The translations under genes and the position numbers were made by a program. From positions 2,925,001-2,989,000 of the forward strand of contig NZ_CP019389.1 of assembly GCF_001971785.1 (NCBI RefSeq): a stretch of 64,000 bases of DNA, written 5' to 3'. The notes under the pieces were generated by a model. The model ran no database searches. It saw only the letters and a list, made by a program, of their open reading frames with translations, and was not told the origin of the DNA. The DNA is from Seonamhaeicola sp. S2-3 (GTDB lineage: Bacteria; Bacteroidota; Bacteroidia; Flavobacteriales; Flavobacteriaceae). Shown here piece by piece: positions 17,582-26,552 of the stretch (positions within the stretch are counted from its first letter, which is position 1; each line of letters opens with the position of its first letter).

Positions 17582-18904
17582 ATGAAAAAACTAGAATTGC
17601 ATTGGCAAATATTAATTGGGATGATTGCTGGAATCCTATTCGGTTTCGGGATGACTCAAGTGGCGTGGGGGCAAGAATTTGTTTTAGACTGGATACAGCC
17701 TATTGGGAATATTTTTGTGAAACTTTTAAAATTAATAGCCATTCCTCTCATATTGGCGTCCTTAGTAAAAGGTGTTTCCGATTTAAAAGATATCTCTAAG
17801 TTTAAAAGTATTGGACTTCGTACCATAATAATTTATACCATAACTACATTGGTAGCAATTAGCATTGGCTTGTTAATAGTAAATATAGCGCAGCCTGGAA
17901 AGGGAATTCCGAAAGAAACTATAGATAAACTAATAGAAGCATATTCTAGTGATAGCGGTGTAACCTCCAAATTAGCAGAGGCCTCTATGCAGAAAGAAAG
18001 AGGACCATTACATTTTTTAGAAGACATTGTGCCAGATAATGCTATTTTTGCTATGAGTGATAATGGCTTAATGTTACAGGTTATCTTTTTTACTATTTTC
18101 TTAGGAATCTCCATTTTACTTATAGGGGAGGAAAAAGGAAAACCTTTAAAAAACTTTTTCGATTCTTTAAATGAAGCCGTTTTAAAAATGGTCGATTTAA
18201 TTATGCTAACAGCCCCAATAGCGGTATTTGCGTTACTTGCAAATGTTGTTGTGTCGTCTAGCGATCCAGATTTGTTGATAGCGCTGTTAAAATACGCGGG
18301 TGTGGTTTTCTTAGGGCTTTCATTAATGATTGTTTTTTATTGTATTATGATATCTTTATTTACAGGTTATAGTCCGGTAAAATTTTTATCAAAGTTAAGC
18401 CCAGCACAGTTATTAGCTTTTTCAACAAGTTCTAGTGCAGCAACGCTTCCAGTAACTATGGAGCGAGTTGAAGAACATATTGGAGTAGATGCCGAGGTTT
18501 CAAGTTTTGTTTTACCTGTTGGTGCTACGGTTAACATGGACGGTACAAGTTTATATCAAGGTGTAGCCGCTGTATTTATTTCACAGGCATTGGGTTTTGA
18601 TTTAACATTTGCAGATCAATTAACCATTGTGTTTACTGCTTTATTAGCGTCTATAGGCTCTGCTGCTGTTCCTGGTGCTGGTATGGTGATGCTGGTAATT
18701 GTTTTGGAAGCTATAGGTTTTCCTTCGGATAAATTAGCTATTGGTTTAGCTTTAATTTTTGCCGTAGATCGTCCGTTAGATATGTGTCGTACTGTAGTTA
18801 ATGTAACTGGGGATGCCACGGTGTCTATGTTAGTGGCTAAATCTGTAGGGAAATTGGGTAAACCAAAAATTAGAAATTGGGATGACGCATTAAAAAATAA
18901 ATAA
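17582..18904 (+). CDS. Dicarboxylate/amino acid:cation symporter (DAACS family)
   Basis: 440 residues with eight membrane segments expected of the GltP/Glt(Ph) fold. Diagnostic parts: the serine-rich hairpin tip FSTSSSAATLPVTMERV, the NMDGTSLYQG motif of TM7, and DRPLDMCRTVVNVTGDA in TM8, where the Asp/Arg/Asn residues bind substrate amino and carboxyl groups and cations. Family members bring glutamate, aspartate, other small neutral amino acids or C4-dicarboxylates across the inner membrane with Na+ or H+. As the last gene of the peptidase operon it would take up amino acids released in the periplasm; this link is inference. Confidence 0.9.
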   Translation: MKKLELHWQILIGMIAGILFGFGMTQVAWGQEFVLDWIQPIGNIFVKLLKLIAIPLILASLVKGVSDLKDISKFKSIGLRTIIIYTITTLVAISIGLLIVNIAQPGKGIPKETIDKLIEAYSSDSGVTSKLAEASMQKERGPLHFLEDIVPDNAIFAMSDNGLMLQVIFFTIFLGISILLIGEEKGKPLKNFFDSLNEAVLKMVDLIMLTAPIAVFALLANVVVSSSDPDLLIALLKYAGVVFLGLSLMIVFYCIMISLFTGYSPVKFLSKLSPAQLLAFSTSSSAATLPVTMERVEEHIGVDAEVSSFVLPVGATVNMDGTSLYQGVAAVFISQALGFDLTFADQLTIVFTALLASIGSAAVPGAGMVMLVIVLEAIGFPSDKLAIGLALIFAVDRPLDMCRTVVNVTGDATVSMLVAKSVGKLGKPKIRNWDDALKNK

Positions 18905-19452
18905 TATACCCAATGCAATGCAGTACACTTTTCAGTTTGAAGTGAAAGTTGAAGATACTACTGAAAATGATTCTAAGACTGTATCTTTAAGGTATCCTAA
19001 AAAGGGGAATTCTACATAGTTTTTCCAAATCCGGCTCCAGCGTTATTGACTAATACATCTATTTTTCCATATTTTTCTATAATTGTCTTAACGACTGATT
19101 TTATTGAATCTAATTTTGTTACATTTAAAGAGAGTATTTCTATAGTAAGATTTTTAACCTTCTTCTTTGCTTTTTTTCGTTATAAATAGGAGACGCTTGT
19201 AATAGGTACACGAAAGATATATTTTTTATTAAAAGAAGACTTTCAATCACAAGTCACATAATAGGTAGAGATGTCCTATTTGATTATTTACGCTCAGCAT
19301 CCTTATTTGTTAAATCAAAGAAGAGTTACACAAAAATAACCAACTCTAAGCATTGGCTTTAAAATCTTTTCTTCTTGATTCATTTTAACTAATTTTAATA
19401 TTACTAATTTATTTAAAATTGTCAGATTAAATCTTAACTATTACAATTTATT
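18905..19452. other. Intergenic stretch with degraded gene fragments
   Basis: 548 bases with no intact gene. It contains a short-chain dehydrogenase fragment on the minus strand (19012-19181). A 33-codon open frame at 18918-19019 on the plus strand (begins MQYTFQFEVKVEDTTEN) overlaps its end and is not recognised. The rest is AT-rich without clear signals. It looks like an erosion site between two conserved blocks. Confidence 0.5.
19012..19181 (-). pseudogene. Short-chain dehydrogenase/reductase fragment
   Basis: The minus strand encodes about 55 residues ending IIEKYGKIDVLVNNAGAG and FGKTM before a TAG at 19012-19014. The NNAG motif after a KYGKIDVLVNN strand-helix is the hallmark of classical SDR proteins, where it follows the cofactor fold. 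The N-terminal TGxxxGIG nucleotide site and the catalytic YxxxK are missing, and an in-frame TAA closes the frame just upstream. This is therefore the central piece of a lost ~250-residue gene. Confidence 0.75.
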
Positions 19453-20166
19453 TTAGGACAATTCAAAGTTATTTAGTTCTGTGCCAGGTTCAATTTCATA
19501 AGGAGGTTCGTTTACCTTAAAAATTCTTGCTGTTAGTTTTCCTTTTAAAACAATAGAATCGTTTTTTACATGTAACCAACTACCTTCTCTTAAGCCAACA
19601 ACAGGAGGAGTGTTAAAATAATGAAACTCTTTTATCCTAGTTTCTCGAGTTTCTCCCATGTGTTTACTATTGCTATCTGGGTCTAAATAATGTGGGTTAA
19701 TATTAAAAGGAACTAATTTTAAAGCATCAAAACTTGGCGGATATACAATAGGCATATCGTTAGTTGTTTTAATAGTTAATCCACAAATATTACTGCCCGC
19801 ACTAGTGCCTAAATAAGGTGTGCCATTATTTACAGCCTTTTGTAAAGCATTAATTAAATTATTTTTATAAAGCTTATTAGTTAAAACAAAGGTATTGCCG
19901 CCACCTACAAAAATACCTTTAGCTTGTTTTACAGCTTCAGCGGGGTTATCATATGTGTGAATACCTTTTACTTCCTTGTTTATTTTTTGAAAGGCATTTT
20001 GAGCTGTTTTTGTGTAATCATCATGAGAAATACCACTTGGTCTTGCATATGGGATAAATAAAATTTCTTCAGTATCTTTAAAGAAAATGGCTAGTTCATC
20101 TAAAATATATTCTAAGTAACTACTGCCGTGAATGGTTGAGGTACTAGCAATAAGAATGTTTTTCAT
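19453..20166 (-). CDS. pepE: Peptidase E (alpha-aspartyl dipeptidase), S51 family
   Basis: 237 residues, the normal PepE length. Nucleophile Ser122 in GTSAGSN, the GGGNTF loop (88-93) and a His-containing segment NINPHYLD are the S51 markers. The enzyme splits dipeptides with N-terminal aspartate in the cytoplasm. No signal peptide. It is transcribed opposite to its neighbours and shares no operon, but its function fits with the peptide-handling genes on both sides. Confidence 0.9.
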   Translation of the reverse strand: MKNILIASTSTIHGSSYLEYILDELAIFFKDTEEILFIPYARPSGISHDDYTKTAQNAFQKINKEVKGIHTYDNPAEAVKQAKGIFVGGGNTFVLTNKLYKNNLINALQKAVNNGTPYLGTSAGSNICGLTIKTTNDMPIVYPPSFDALKLVPFNINPHYLDPDSNSKHMGETRETRIKEFHYFNTPPVVGLREGSWLHVKNDSIVLKGKLTARIFKVNEPPYEIEPGTELNNFELS

Positions 20167-20287
20167 TTGTTTTATAAAATTAAGTGTTTAGTAAAACTAG
20201 CTATTTCTATGATTTAACAAAAGTTTAGAACCATTTTTAAATATAATTAAGATAATAAACCGAACTTTATAATTCAAACCAAACCTT

Positions 20288-21091
20288 ATGAAGACAGTAA
20301 TTTTTTTATCCAGTTTATTGTTAATCACTTTTTTTGTTGAAGCACAAGATATAAATAGAGTAGAAGTTCAAGGAAAAATTTATGCCAAAGCTAATGATGT
20401 AGAAGGTGTAACCGTTTTTAATACTTCTACGGCTATAGGAACTATTACAGATAAAAAAGGAGAGTTTACTATGGAAGTAGCTCTTAATGATATCATTCAA
20501 ATATCGGCACTTCAATTTAAAGCTATTTCTATTACTATTACTGAAGATGTAATAAACTCAAAGAAACTAAAAATTCATTTAGTTGAACATATTAACAAAT
20601 TAGATGCTGTTTTAATCTCTTCGGGGCTTTCTGGAAATATTGCTACAGATATTGCTAACGTTAATTATTTAAAACCTATTTTGTTAGATATGGGAAGTAT
20701 GAATGTAGATTTTGAATATTATGATGATAAAAAATATGATGCTAAAGTGGTTGAAGCCGATTTAAAGTCTAGAATAAGTAAAGGTGAATTATACAACGGA
20801 TTTGATTTAAAGAAAATTTCTAAATTAATATTTGGAGCAAAAGATAAAAAATATAAAAATCCTGAAAGTTTTACGTTTGAGAAACCCATTGAATTGGTTG
20901 ATATTTATTCGCATGAATATATAAGTAAGGTGTTTGAAATTCCTTTAGAAGATGTAGAAAAATTTGTAGCTTATGTAGAGGGGCATGATCTTGATAAAGA
21001 ACTTCTAAAAAAAGGAAATGAAATTAAGTGCTTGCAGTTCTTATATGAAAAAAGTCAGCAGTTTTTAAAAGATAAGGATGCAAAAGAGTAA
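20288..21091 (+). CDS. Secreted CarboxypepD_reg-like domain protein (paralogue 1)
   Basis: 267 residues. A signal peptide (cut after VEAQ) is followed by a CarboxypepD_reg-like beta domain at about 25-115 (VEGVTVFNTSTAIGTITDKKGEF), the same fold as the N-terminus of SusC proteins but without plug or barrel. The remaining part, beginning KLDAVLISSGLSGNIATDI, is alpha-rich and unassigned. Flavobacteria commonly carry such genes next to a DUF6702 gene and an M1 peptidase, as here. It overlaps the next gene by 14 bases, so the pair is co-translated. Function unknown. Confidence 0.7.
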   Translation: MKTVIFLSSLLLITFFVEAQDINRVEVQGKIYAKANDVEGVTVFNTSTAIGTITDKKGEFTMEVALNDIIQISALQFKAISITITEDVINSKKLKIHLVEHINKLDAVLISSGLSGNIATDIANVNYLKPILLDMGSMNVDFEYYDDKKYDAKVVEADLKSRISKGELYNGFDLKKISKLIFGAKDKKYKNPESFTFEKPIELVDIYSHEYISKVFEIPLEDVEKFVAYVEGHDLDKELLKKGNEIKCLQFLYEKSQQFLKDKDAKE

Positions 21092-21869
21092 TTGTTTTTT
21101 ACTTTTCTTTTGTCTGTTTGTTTTCAATGTAACATTTTCCCAATCTGTTGAAATTGAAGGAAAGGTTATTAGCAAAACAGATGTAGAAAATATTCATGTA
21201 ATTAATAAAACAGCCCAAACCTTTACTATAACAAACAAAGGCGGAAGTTTTAAAATAACAGCAAAAGTTAATGATACACTTCAATTTTCATCTATTCAAC
21301 AGGGAATTAAAAACGTAGTTGTTTCAAAAGGGGTAATTGTCTCAAAAACTATGTTAATTCAATTAGATGAACAGGTAAATGAACTAGATGAAGTAGTAGT
21401 AGGTAAAGTGCTTACAGGCGATTTATTATCTGATATAGAAAATGCAGAAACAGACACACCTATCAATTTTTATGATGTTGGCATTCCTGGTTATACTGGT
21501 AAACCCGCAACACAAAGTGAAAGGCGGTTAGACGAAGCATCAAGTTTTAACCCATCAGTTGGTTTTGCTGGTTCGGTTTCAATATTACCAATAATTAATG
21601 CCATTACAGGTAGAACAAAAAAACTTAAACAAAGGGTAGAGTTAGAAGCACAAGAAGATTTGTTAAGAAAAGTGAAATCACAAATACCAGAAGATTTTTT
21701 TATTAATTACCCTTTAGGAGAAACATTAAGAGCAGATTTTTTCTATTTCTGTCAAGAAGATCCAAATTTTACTAACCGATGCAAAGGGAAATCAGATTTA
21801 GAAGTATTTCAATATTTAAAAGAAAAATTACATCAATACAAGAAAAACCTTCAATCTACTGATGATTAA
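21078..21869 (+). CDS. Secreted CarboxypepD_reg-like domain protein (paralogue 2)
   Basis: 263 residues, related to the gene that it overlaps by 14 bases. Signal peptide (cut after VTFSQ), CarboxypepD_reg-like domain to about residue 100 with the conserved QLDEQVNELDEVVVGKVLTG transition, then an unassigned C-terminal part with a small hydrophobic stretch (SVGFAGSVSILPIINAITG). The C-terminal region is unlike that of paralogue 1 except around the start. No enzymatic motif is visible. It may be a periplasmic or outer-membrane-associated partner of the nearby M1 peptidase, by context alone. Confidence 0.7.
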   Translation: MQKSNCFLLFFCLFVFNVTFSQSVEIEGKVISKTDVENIHVINKTAQTFTITNKGGSFKITAKVNDTLQFSSIQQGIKNVVVSKGVIVSKTMLIQLDEQVNELDEVVVGKVLTGDLLSDIENAETDTPINFYDVGIPGYTGKPATQSERRLDEASSFNPSVGFAGSVSILPIINAITGRTKKLKQRVELEAQEDLLRKVKSQIPEDFFINYPLGETLRADFFYFCQEDPNFTNRCKGKSDLEVFQYLKEKLHQYKKNLQSTDD

Positions 21870-21924
21870 TCTTTTTTTTGGAACACTTTTTGAAAATCTG
21901 TTTACATTAGCAAAAAATTAATAA

Positions 21925-22428
21925 ATGCAGCGTTTTAAACCATTTCTTTTCTTTTTAATAATTCCTTTAATTGCATTTACAAATATTCATAAATATTACA
22001 TTAGTGTTACTCAAATAGAGTATGTAAAAGAAGAAAAATCAATACAAATCATCTCAAGAATTTTTATTGATGATTTAGAAAATGTACTACGTAAAAGGTA
22101 CAATGATTCTATAATTATTGATGACCCTCAATACGTTAAAGAAACCAATAAGTATATTGAAAAATACTTGAGAAATAAAATAAAAATAAAGGTTAACGGA
22201 GCGGAAACTAATTTTAATTTTGTTGGTAAAGAGTACAATTTAGATATAGTAAAATGTTATCTTGAAATTAAAAATATAGAAAACATAACCTCTTTTGAAA
22301 TAAGCAACAAAGTTTTGTTTGATATGTTTGATGACCAACAAAACATTATAAAAACTAATATAAACTCTAAACAAAAGAGTTTCATTTTAGTGTCTCAGAA
22401 CGATACGGTGGTGTTAAATTTTAATTAA
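21925..22428 (+). CDS. DUF6702 family protein
   Basis: 167 residues. Hydrophobic N-terminus, then HKYYISVTQIEYVKEEKSIQI and SRIFIDDLENVLRKRY, the conserved opening of DUF6702 proteins, usually found directly upstream of an M1 peptidase gene in Flavobacteriaceae, as is the case here (112 bases). Predicted exported beta-rich protein of unknown function. Its constant place beside the M1 gene hints at a joint task. Confidence 0.75.
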   Translation: MQRFKPFLFFLIIPLIAFTNIHKYYISVTQIEYVKEEKSIQIISRIFIDDLENVLRKRYNDSIIIDDPQYVKETNKYIEKYLRNKIKIKVNGAETNFNFVGKEYNLDIVKCYLEIKNIENITSFEISNKVLFDMFDDQQNIIKTNINSKQKSFILVSQNDTVVLNFN

Positions 22429-22540
22429 AAACGCGTTAAACTTTACTTAAAATCCTTAATTTCGTTCACTTTTTAAATAAAGAAAAGGTTTATTGTTTTA
22501 AATAGTAACCTTTTTCTAGTAAAAAACATAAAATTCAGTA

Positions 22541-24846
22541 ATGAAAAGACTAAAGTATTATTTATTGTCTGTAGTTTTTCTGTCTACAGCTGTTTTTGCC
22601 CAGGCTCAGGAAAAAGAACAAGTTAAAACAGGGCATACCAACAATAACAAATTTAAGCAGTTGTATGATGAGTTTGCAACACCGAATATGTATAGATCTG
22701 CATCAGGAGCTCCAGGTAGCGCCTATTATCAACAACAAGCAGATTACAAAATGGATATTGTTTTAGACGATAAAAATGCTAGAATTGCTGGTTATGAAAC
22801 TATTACTTATACTAATAACTCTCCAGACCAATTAAAATACCTTTGGGTGCAATTAGATCAAAATGTAAGGGCTAAAGATTCTAAATCACCCTCAATAGAA
22901 GAAAGTAATGTGAGGCCTGTAATGAGACCAAATGAATTTGCCTCTAAGTTCATGAAAAAACCTTTAGAAAGAGGTTTTAACATACAAAAGGTAGTAGATG
23001 CTAACGATAAGCCCCTACCATATACAATAAACAGAACCATGATGCGGGTTGAGTTACCAAGCCCACTTGAAACAGGTGATAAATTTACTTTTTCAATTAG
23101 GTGGTGGTATAATATAAATGATCATGTAAAAGAAAACGGACGTTCTGGTTATGAGTATTTTCCAAAAGATGGAAATAGAGCCTATGTAATAGCCCAGTTT
23201 TTCCCAAGAATGGCAGTATATAATGATGTAGAAGGTTGGCAAAACTCTCAATTCTGGGGCGTGATGAATTTGCATTGCCATTTGGAGATTATGAAGTTGA
23301 TATTACCGTTCCTGCAGATCATGTTATGGAAGCCACAGGAAAACTTATAAATAGAAAAGAAGTTTTCACTAAAGAAATGATGAAACGCTATGAAGCTGCA
23401 AAAAAATCATATAGAAAACCAGTTTTTATTGTAACCCAAGAAGAAGCAGAAGCTGCAGAAAAAGGATTTTCTAAACAAACAAAAACTTGGAAATTTAAAG
23501 CAGAAAATGTTAGAGACTTTGGTTTTGCTACCTCACGTAAATTTATTTGGGATATGATGGCGGTTAAAATTGGAGATAAAGATGTCATGGCTGTATCTCT
23601 TTACCCTAAAGAAGGAAATCCGCTTTGGGAAGAATGGTCTACAAAAGCTGTTGCTAGTACTTTACAAACTTATTCTAGAATGACCTTTGACTATCCATAC
23701 CATAAAGCAGTTTCTGTACACGCAAAACAACAAGGTATGGAGTACCCAATGATTTGTTGGAATTATGGTAGGCCAAAAGAAGATGGTACATACAGTGACC
23801 GCGTAAAATACGGTATGATGGGCGTTATTATTCATGAAGTAGGACATAACTTTTTCCCAATGATTGTGAATAGCGATGAACGTCAATGGACATGGATGGA
23901 TGAAGGTTTAAATACATTCTTAGAATATTTAGCTCAACAAGATTTTGGAGAAAAATATCCCGAAGCATTATCACCACAGCATGATAAATTTCCATCAGAT
24001 AGAGGTCCAGCTCATTTAATTGTACCTTATATGAGAGGAAATCAAGATTATATGGCTCCTATAATGACCAAAGGTTTAAACACATACCAATTTGGGAATA
24101 ATGCCTACGGAAAACCAGCAACTGCTTTAAATATTTTACGCGAAGTAGTTATGGGGCATGAATTATTTGATTATGCTTTTAAAGAATATGCTAATAGATG
24201 GATGTTTAAGCACCCAACACCAGAAGATTTCTTTAGAACAATGGAAGATGCCTCGGCAGTAGATTTAGATTGGTTCTGGAGAGGTTGGTTTTACACTACA
24301 GATTGGGTAGATATAGGTGTAAAAGACGTAAAGAAATTATACGTATCATCTAAACCAAATAGCTTTATTAAAGATTTAGTAAACCAAAGAGGCGGAAATA
24401 TTAATGATTTACCTCCATTAGTATATTTTGTTGAAGAAGGAAGTGAAGATTATTCAGAAAACATGAAAACTAAATCGTTGTTAGAAAATTCAATACCTCT
24501 CAAAGAGTATATTATGGATAACTTTACACCAGCAGAACAAAGGCAAATTAAAACACCTAAATTCTTTTATAATATTACTTTTGAAAAACCAGGAGGTTTA
24601 GTAATGCCAATTATTGTTGAATATACCTATGCAGATGGCACCAAAAAAACCGAAAAATATCCAGCTCAAATATGGAGAAAAAATGATAGAGAGGTTTCAA
24701 AAGCTATTGCATCCGAAAAAGAAATAGTTAGTATTGTTATAGACCCAAATTTACAAACTGCCGATATTGATACCAGCAACAACTACTGGCCAAGAAAAGA
24801 ACAACAAAGTGAATTTGATAAATTTAAAAGTAAAGTAAAACAATAA
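22541..24846 (+). pseudogene. M1 family metallopeptidase gene broken by a frameshift
   Basis: Two frames together cover one M1 peptidase of about 767 residues. Frame one (22541-) gives signal peptide and N-terminal domain up to VEGWQNSQFWG; the following residues RDEFALPFGDYEVDITVPAD are in the frame one base back. The switch falls at the G-run 23256-23259, where one base (G or C) is missing: restoring it gives continuous W-G-R-D-E. The second part carries the zinc site HEVGHNFFPM with Glu in WMDEGLNTFLE, HExxH-x18-E. No slippery heptamer is evident, so either a real mutation or a sequencing error; if real, the N-terminal product lacks the active site. Confidence 0.8.
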
Positions 24847-24855
24847 CATAATAAA

Positions 24856-24882
24856 AGTCTACTTTTTTAAGTAGGCTTTTTT
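24856..24882 (+). terminator. Rho-independent terminator after the M1 gene
   Basis: AGTCTACTT (24856-24864) pairs over nine positions with AAGTAGGCT (24869-24877; one T-G pair), loop TTTT, followed by a T-run. It closes the DUF6702-M1 transcript and separates it from tatA. Confidence 0.85.
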
Positions 24883-24900
24883 ATTCTATAAACAACTCAC

Positions 24901-24908
24901 TATATTTG
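24901..24908 (+). promoter_or_regulatory. -7 promoter box TATATTTG of tatA
   Basis: Perfect match to the Bacteroidota -7 consensus TAnnTTTG. The last G is followed by four bases and then the GTG start codon of tatA at 24913, so the transcript would begin at or next to the start codon. A clear -33 TTTG is not seen. Confidence 0.55.
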
Positions 24909-24912
24909 TACT

Positions 24913-25200
24913 GTGATATATCGACCTACATTTTTATTTATAAGCGGCGCAGAAATAACTTTTATACTCTTTATAGTTATTATGGTTTTTGGCGCAGATA
25001 AATTACCAGAAATTGCTCGTGGTTTAGGTAAAGGTATGCGCGTGCTTAAAGATGCTACAAACGACATAAAGCATGAGATTACTAAAACTGCAGAAAACCA
25101 CGGTATAGATACCAGTATAACTAATGATGTAAAAAAAGAATTAGATAAGGTAAAAGACGATTTAGAAGATTTTACCGGTTCTGTAAAGCGTAAATTATAA
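24913..25200 (+). CDS. tatA: Sec-independent translocase subunit TatA/TatE
   Basis: 95 residues. One N-terminal membrane helix (about 8-27, ISGAEITFILFIVIMVFGAD) is followed by the TatA hinge and amphipathic helix PEIARGLGKGMRVLKDATNDI and a charged tail. TatA forms the pore for export of folded proteins with twin-arginine signals. The start is GTG at 24913: the only later Met candidates lie within the membrane helix. A -7 box ends four bases ahead of it, which points to a leaderless mRNA. TatC is not in the window. Confidence 0.88.
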   Translation: MIYRPTFLFISGAEITFILFIVIMVFGADKLPEIARGLGKGMRVLKDATNDIKHEITKTAENHGIDTSITNDVKKELDKVKDDLEDFTGSVKRKL

Positions 25201-25346
25201 CACGCCTACTTTTCATACAGTAAGTCATACGCTTTGTCAGGTTTGCATGTATTTTAGCGAATTTTAAGACCTATAAACGATTATTTTCTTTCAACAGGTT
25301 CGAGGCATATAAATTTATAATTACCAAATCTTAAATACTTAGCCTA

Positions 25347-25541
25347 ATGAAACCGAAGATATTAGCATGTTTTCTTGCATGCACTGTTATGGCCTTTGGT
25401 CAAAGTGAAAGAGATATTGTCAAAAGAATTGACAGTATTAATTCAAAAGCTATTTCACACTATTCCAATCAACAAATACTAGATTCTTTTAAAGAGTTTA
25501 ATAAAGCTAAAAAATTATCAGACTCCATTGATGATGATTAT
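25347..25541 (+). pseudogene. 5' part of a hybrid histidine kinase gene cut by an IS
   Basis: 65 codons: signal peptide (CTVMAFGQ) and the start of a TPR sensor region ending in SIDDDY. The reading frame runs into the IS at 25542 and would stop at 25577 after eleven foreign residues. Joining 25541 to 27009 restores one open frame of 759 residues, so this and the segment at 27009-29093 were one gene. Confidence 0.9.
25534..25541 (+). repeat. Target site duplication, left copy (ATGATTAT)
   Basis: The eight bases ATGATTAT occur directly before the left IS end and again directly after the right end (27001-27008). Perfect 8-bp duplication, the length produced by ISL3-related elements. Its identity indicates a recent insertion. 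Confidence 0.9.
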
Positions 25542-25573
25542 GGATCAAGTCCAAAATCTGGGTTTTTACCATT

Positions 25574-26509
25574 TTAAGAATATAATTTAATCAAGCGATA
25601 TAAGAAGTATTCCGTATTCCTGACTCCCCTAAATTGAGATCTAAAAGCCTTTACTTTGGCATTAAAGGATTCAGCTGAAGCATTAGTACTTCTGTTTATA
25701 AAATAGTTGAGTACAGAGCGGTAATTTAAAGTAATACTATTGGCTACCGTTTGGAAGCTCTTAAATCCTGACTCCTCTACATCTTTGTACCAGTGGGCTA
25801 GTTTGGTGTAAGCTACTTTAATATCTATGGCTTGGTTAAAAATATTCCTCAAGCCTTGAACAAGTCCATAAGCTTTCTTTAATTCTGGGTATTCATTAAA
25901 CAATATCTGTCCCCTCTCTTTCTGATTTGGAGTCCATTTATCTGGGGATTTATACAGTAGATATCTACTCCTGGCCAGGAGTTGTTTTGAGCTATCACCA
26001 TTAGAAAAAGTTACAGGTTTAAATTCTTTGTCGGCAGCTCTAGATAGCTTTATCTGTTCATTTTCTTGATCCAAAGCTTCCCATCGGTATTTGATACGAA
26101 GATCTTGGAGCGCCTCTATTGCCAGCTTCTGTACATGGAACCTGTCTGTTACTTGGATGGCTTTCGGGAAACATTTAGTGGAGATTGTTTTCATAGAGTT
26201 AGCCATGTCTAAGGTAATCTCTTTCACTTTAGCACGCTTCTTTGCTGGGATCTTCAAGAGTTGTTCGATAATAGGCTCCACTTTAGTTCCGTGGAATATC
26301 CCAACTAAAGCCCCTTTCTTTCCTTTGGCCTTCTTATTGGTAATGATGGTATAGAGCTCTCCCTTGGACAGCGCTGTCTCATCAATGGATAAATAAGAAC
26401 CTAAGTTTTCAGGGAAAACAAGCCACTGTTTAGCATGACTCTTATGCTCCCATTGCTTAAAATCACTTAAGTGATCCTTATAATGTCTTTGAAGCCTTTT
26501 TCCGGACAT
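25574..26509 (-). CDS. ISAon1 family transposase, catalytic part
   Basis: 311 residues from the first ATG. DDE residues as in ISL3-like transposases: Asp in YLSIDETALSKG, Asp in EITLDMANSM with the downstream DRFHVQKLA motif, and Glu in NASAESFNAKVKAF. The N-terminus begins inside a helix-turn-helix (GMSGKRLQRHYKDHLSDF), whose first half is encoded upstream of the ATG in the same frame, overlapping the end of the N-terminal frame. The protein is therefore probably made by a frameshift from the upstream gene. Catalytic residues are intact. Confidence 0.88.
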   Translation of the reverse strand: MSGKRLQRHYKDHLSDFKQWEHKSHAKQWLVFPENLGSYLSIDETALSKGELYTIITNKKAKGKKGALVGIFHGTKVEPIIEQLLKIPAKKRAKVKEITLDMANSMKTISTKCFPKAIQVTDRFHVQKLAIEALQDLRIKYRWEALDQENEQIKLSRAADKEFKPVTFSNGDSSKQLLARSRYLLYKSPDKWTPNQKERGQILFNEYPELKKAYGLVQGLRNIFNQAIDIKVAYTKLAHWYKDVEESGFKSFQTVANSITLNYRSVLNYFINRSTNASAESFNAKVKAFRSQFRGVRNTEYFLYRLIKLYS

Positions 26510-26552
26510 ACCATACTGGTGCCCAAGTTGTTGGCTGCTCAGAGCAGTATTA

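Noticed and set aside
18918-19019. 33-codon open frame on the plus strand
   Set aside because: No recognised family, no clear ribosome or promoter signal, overlaps the SDR fragment; kept only as a remark.
23250-23262. Programmed -1 frameshift in the M1 gene
   Set aside because: TTCTGGGGCGTG has no X-XXY-YYZ heptamer, and the product after the shift is required for activity; a mutation or sequence error explains it better.
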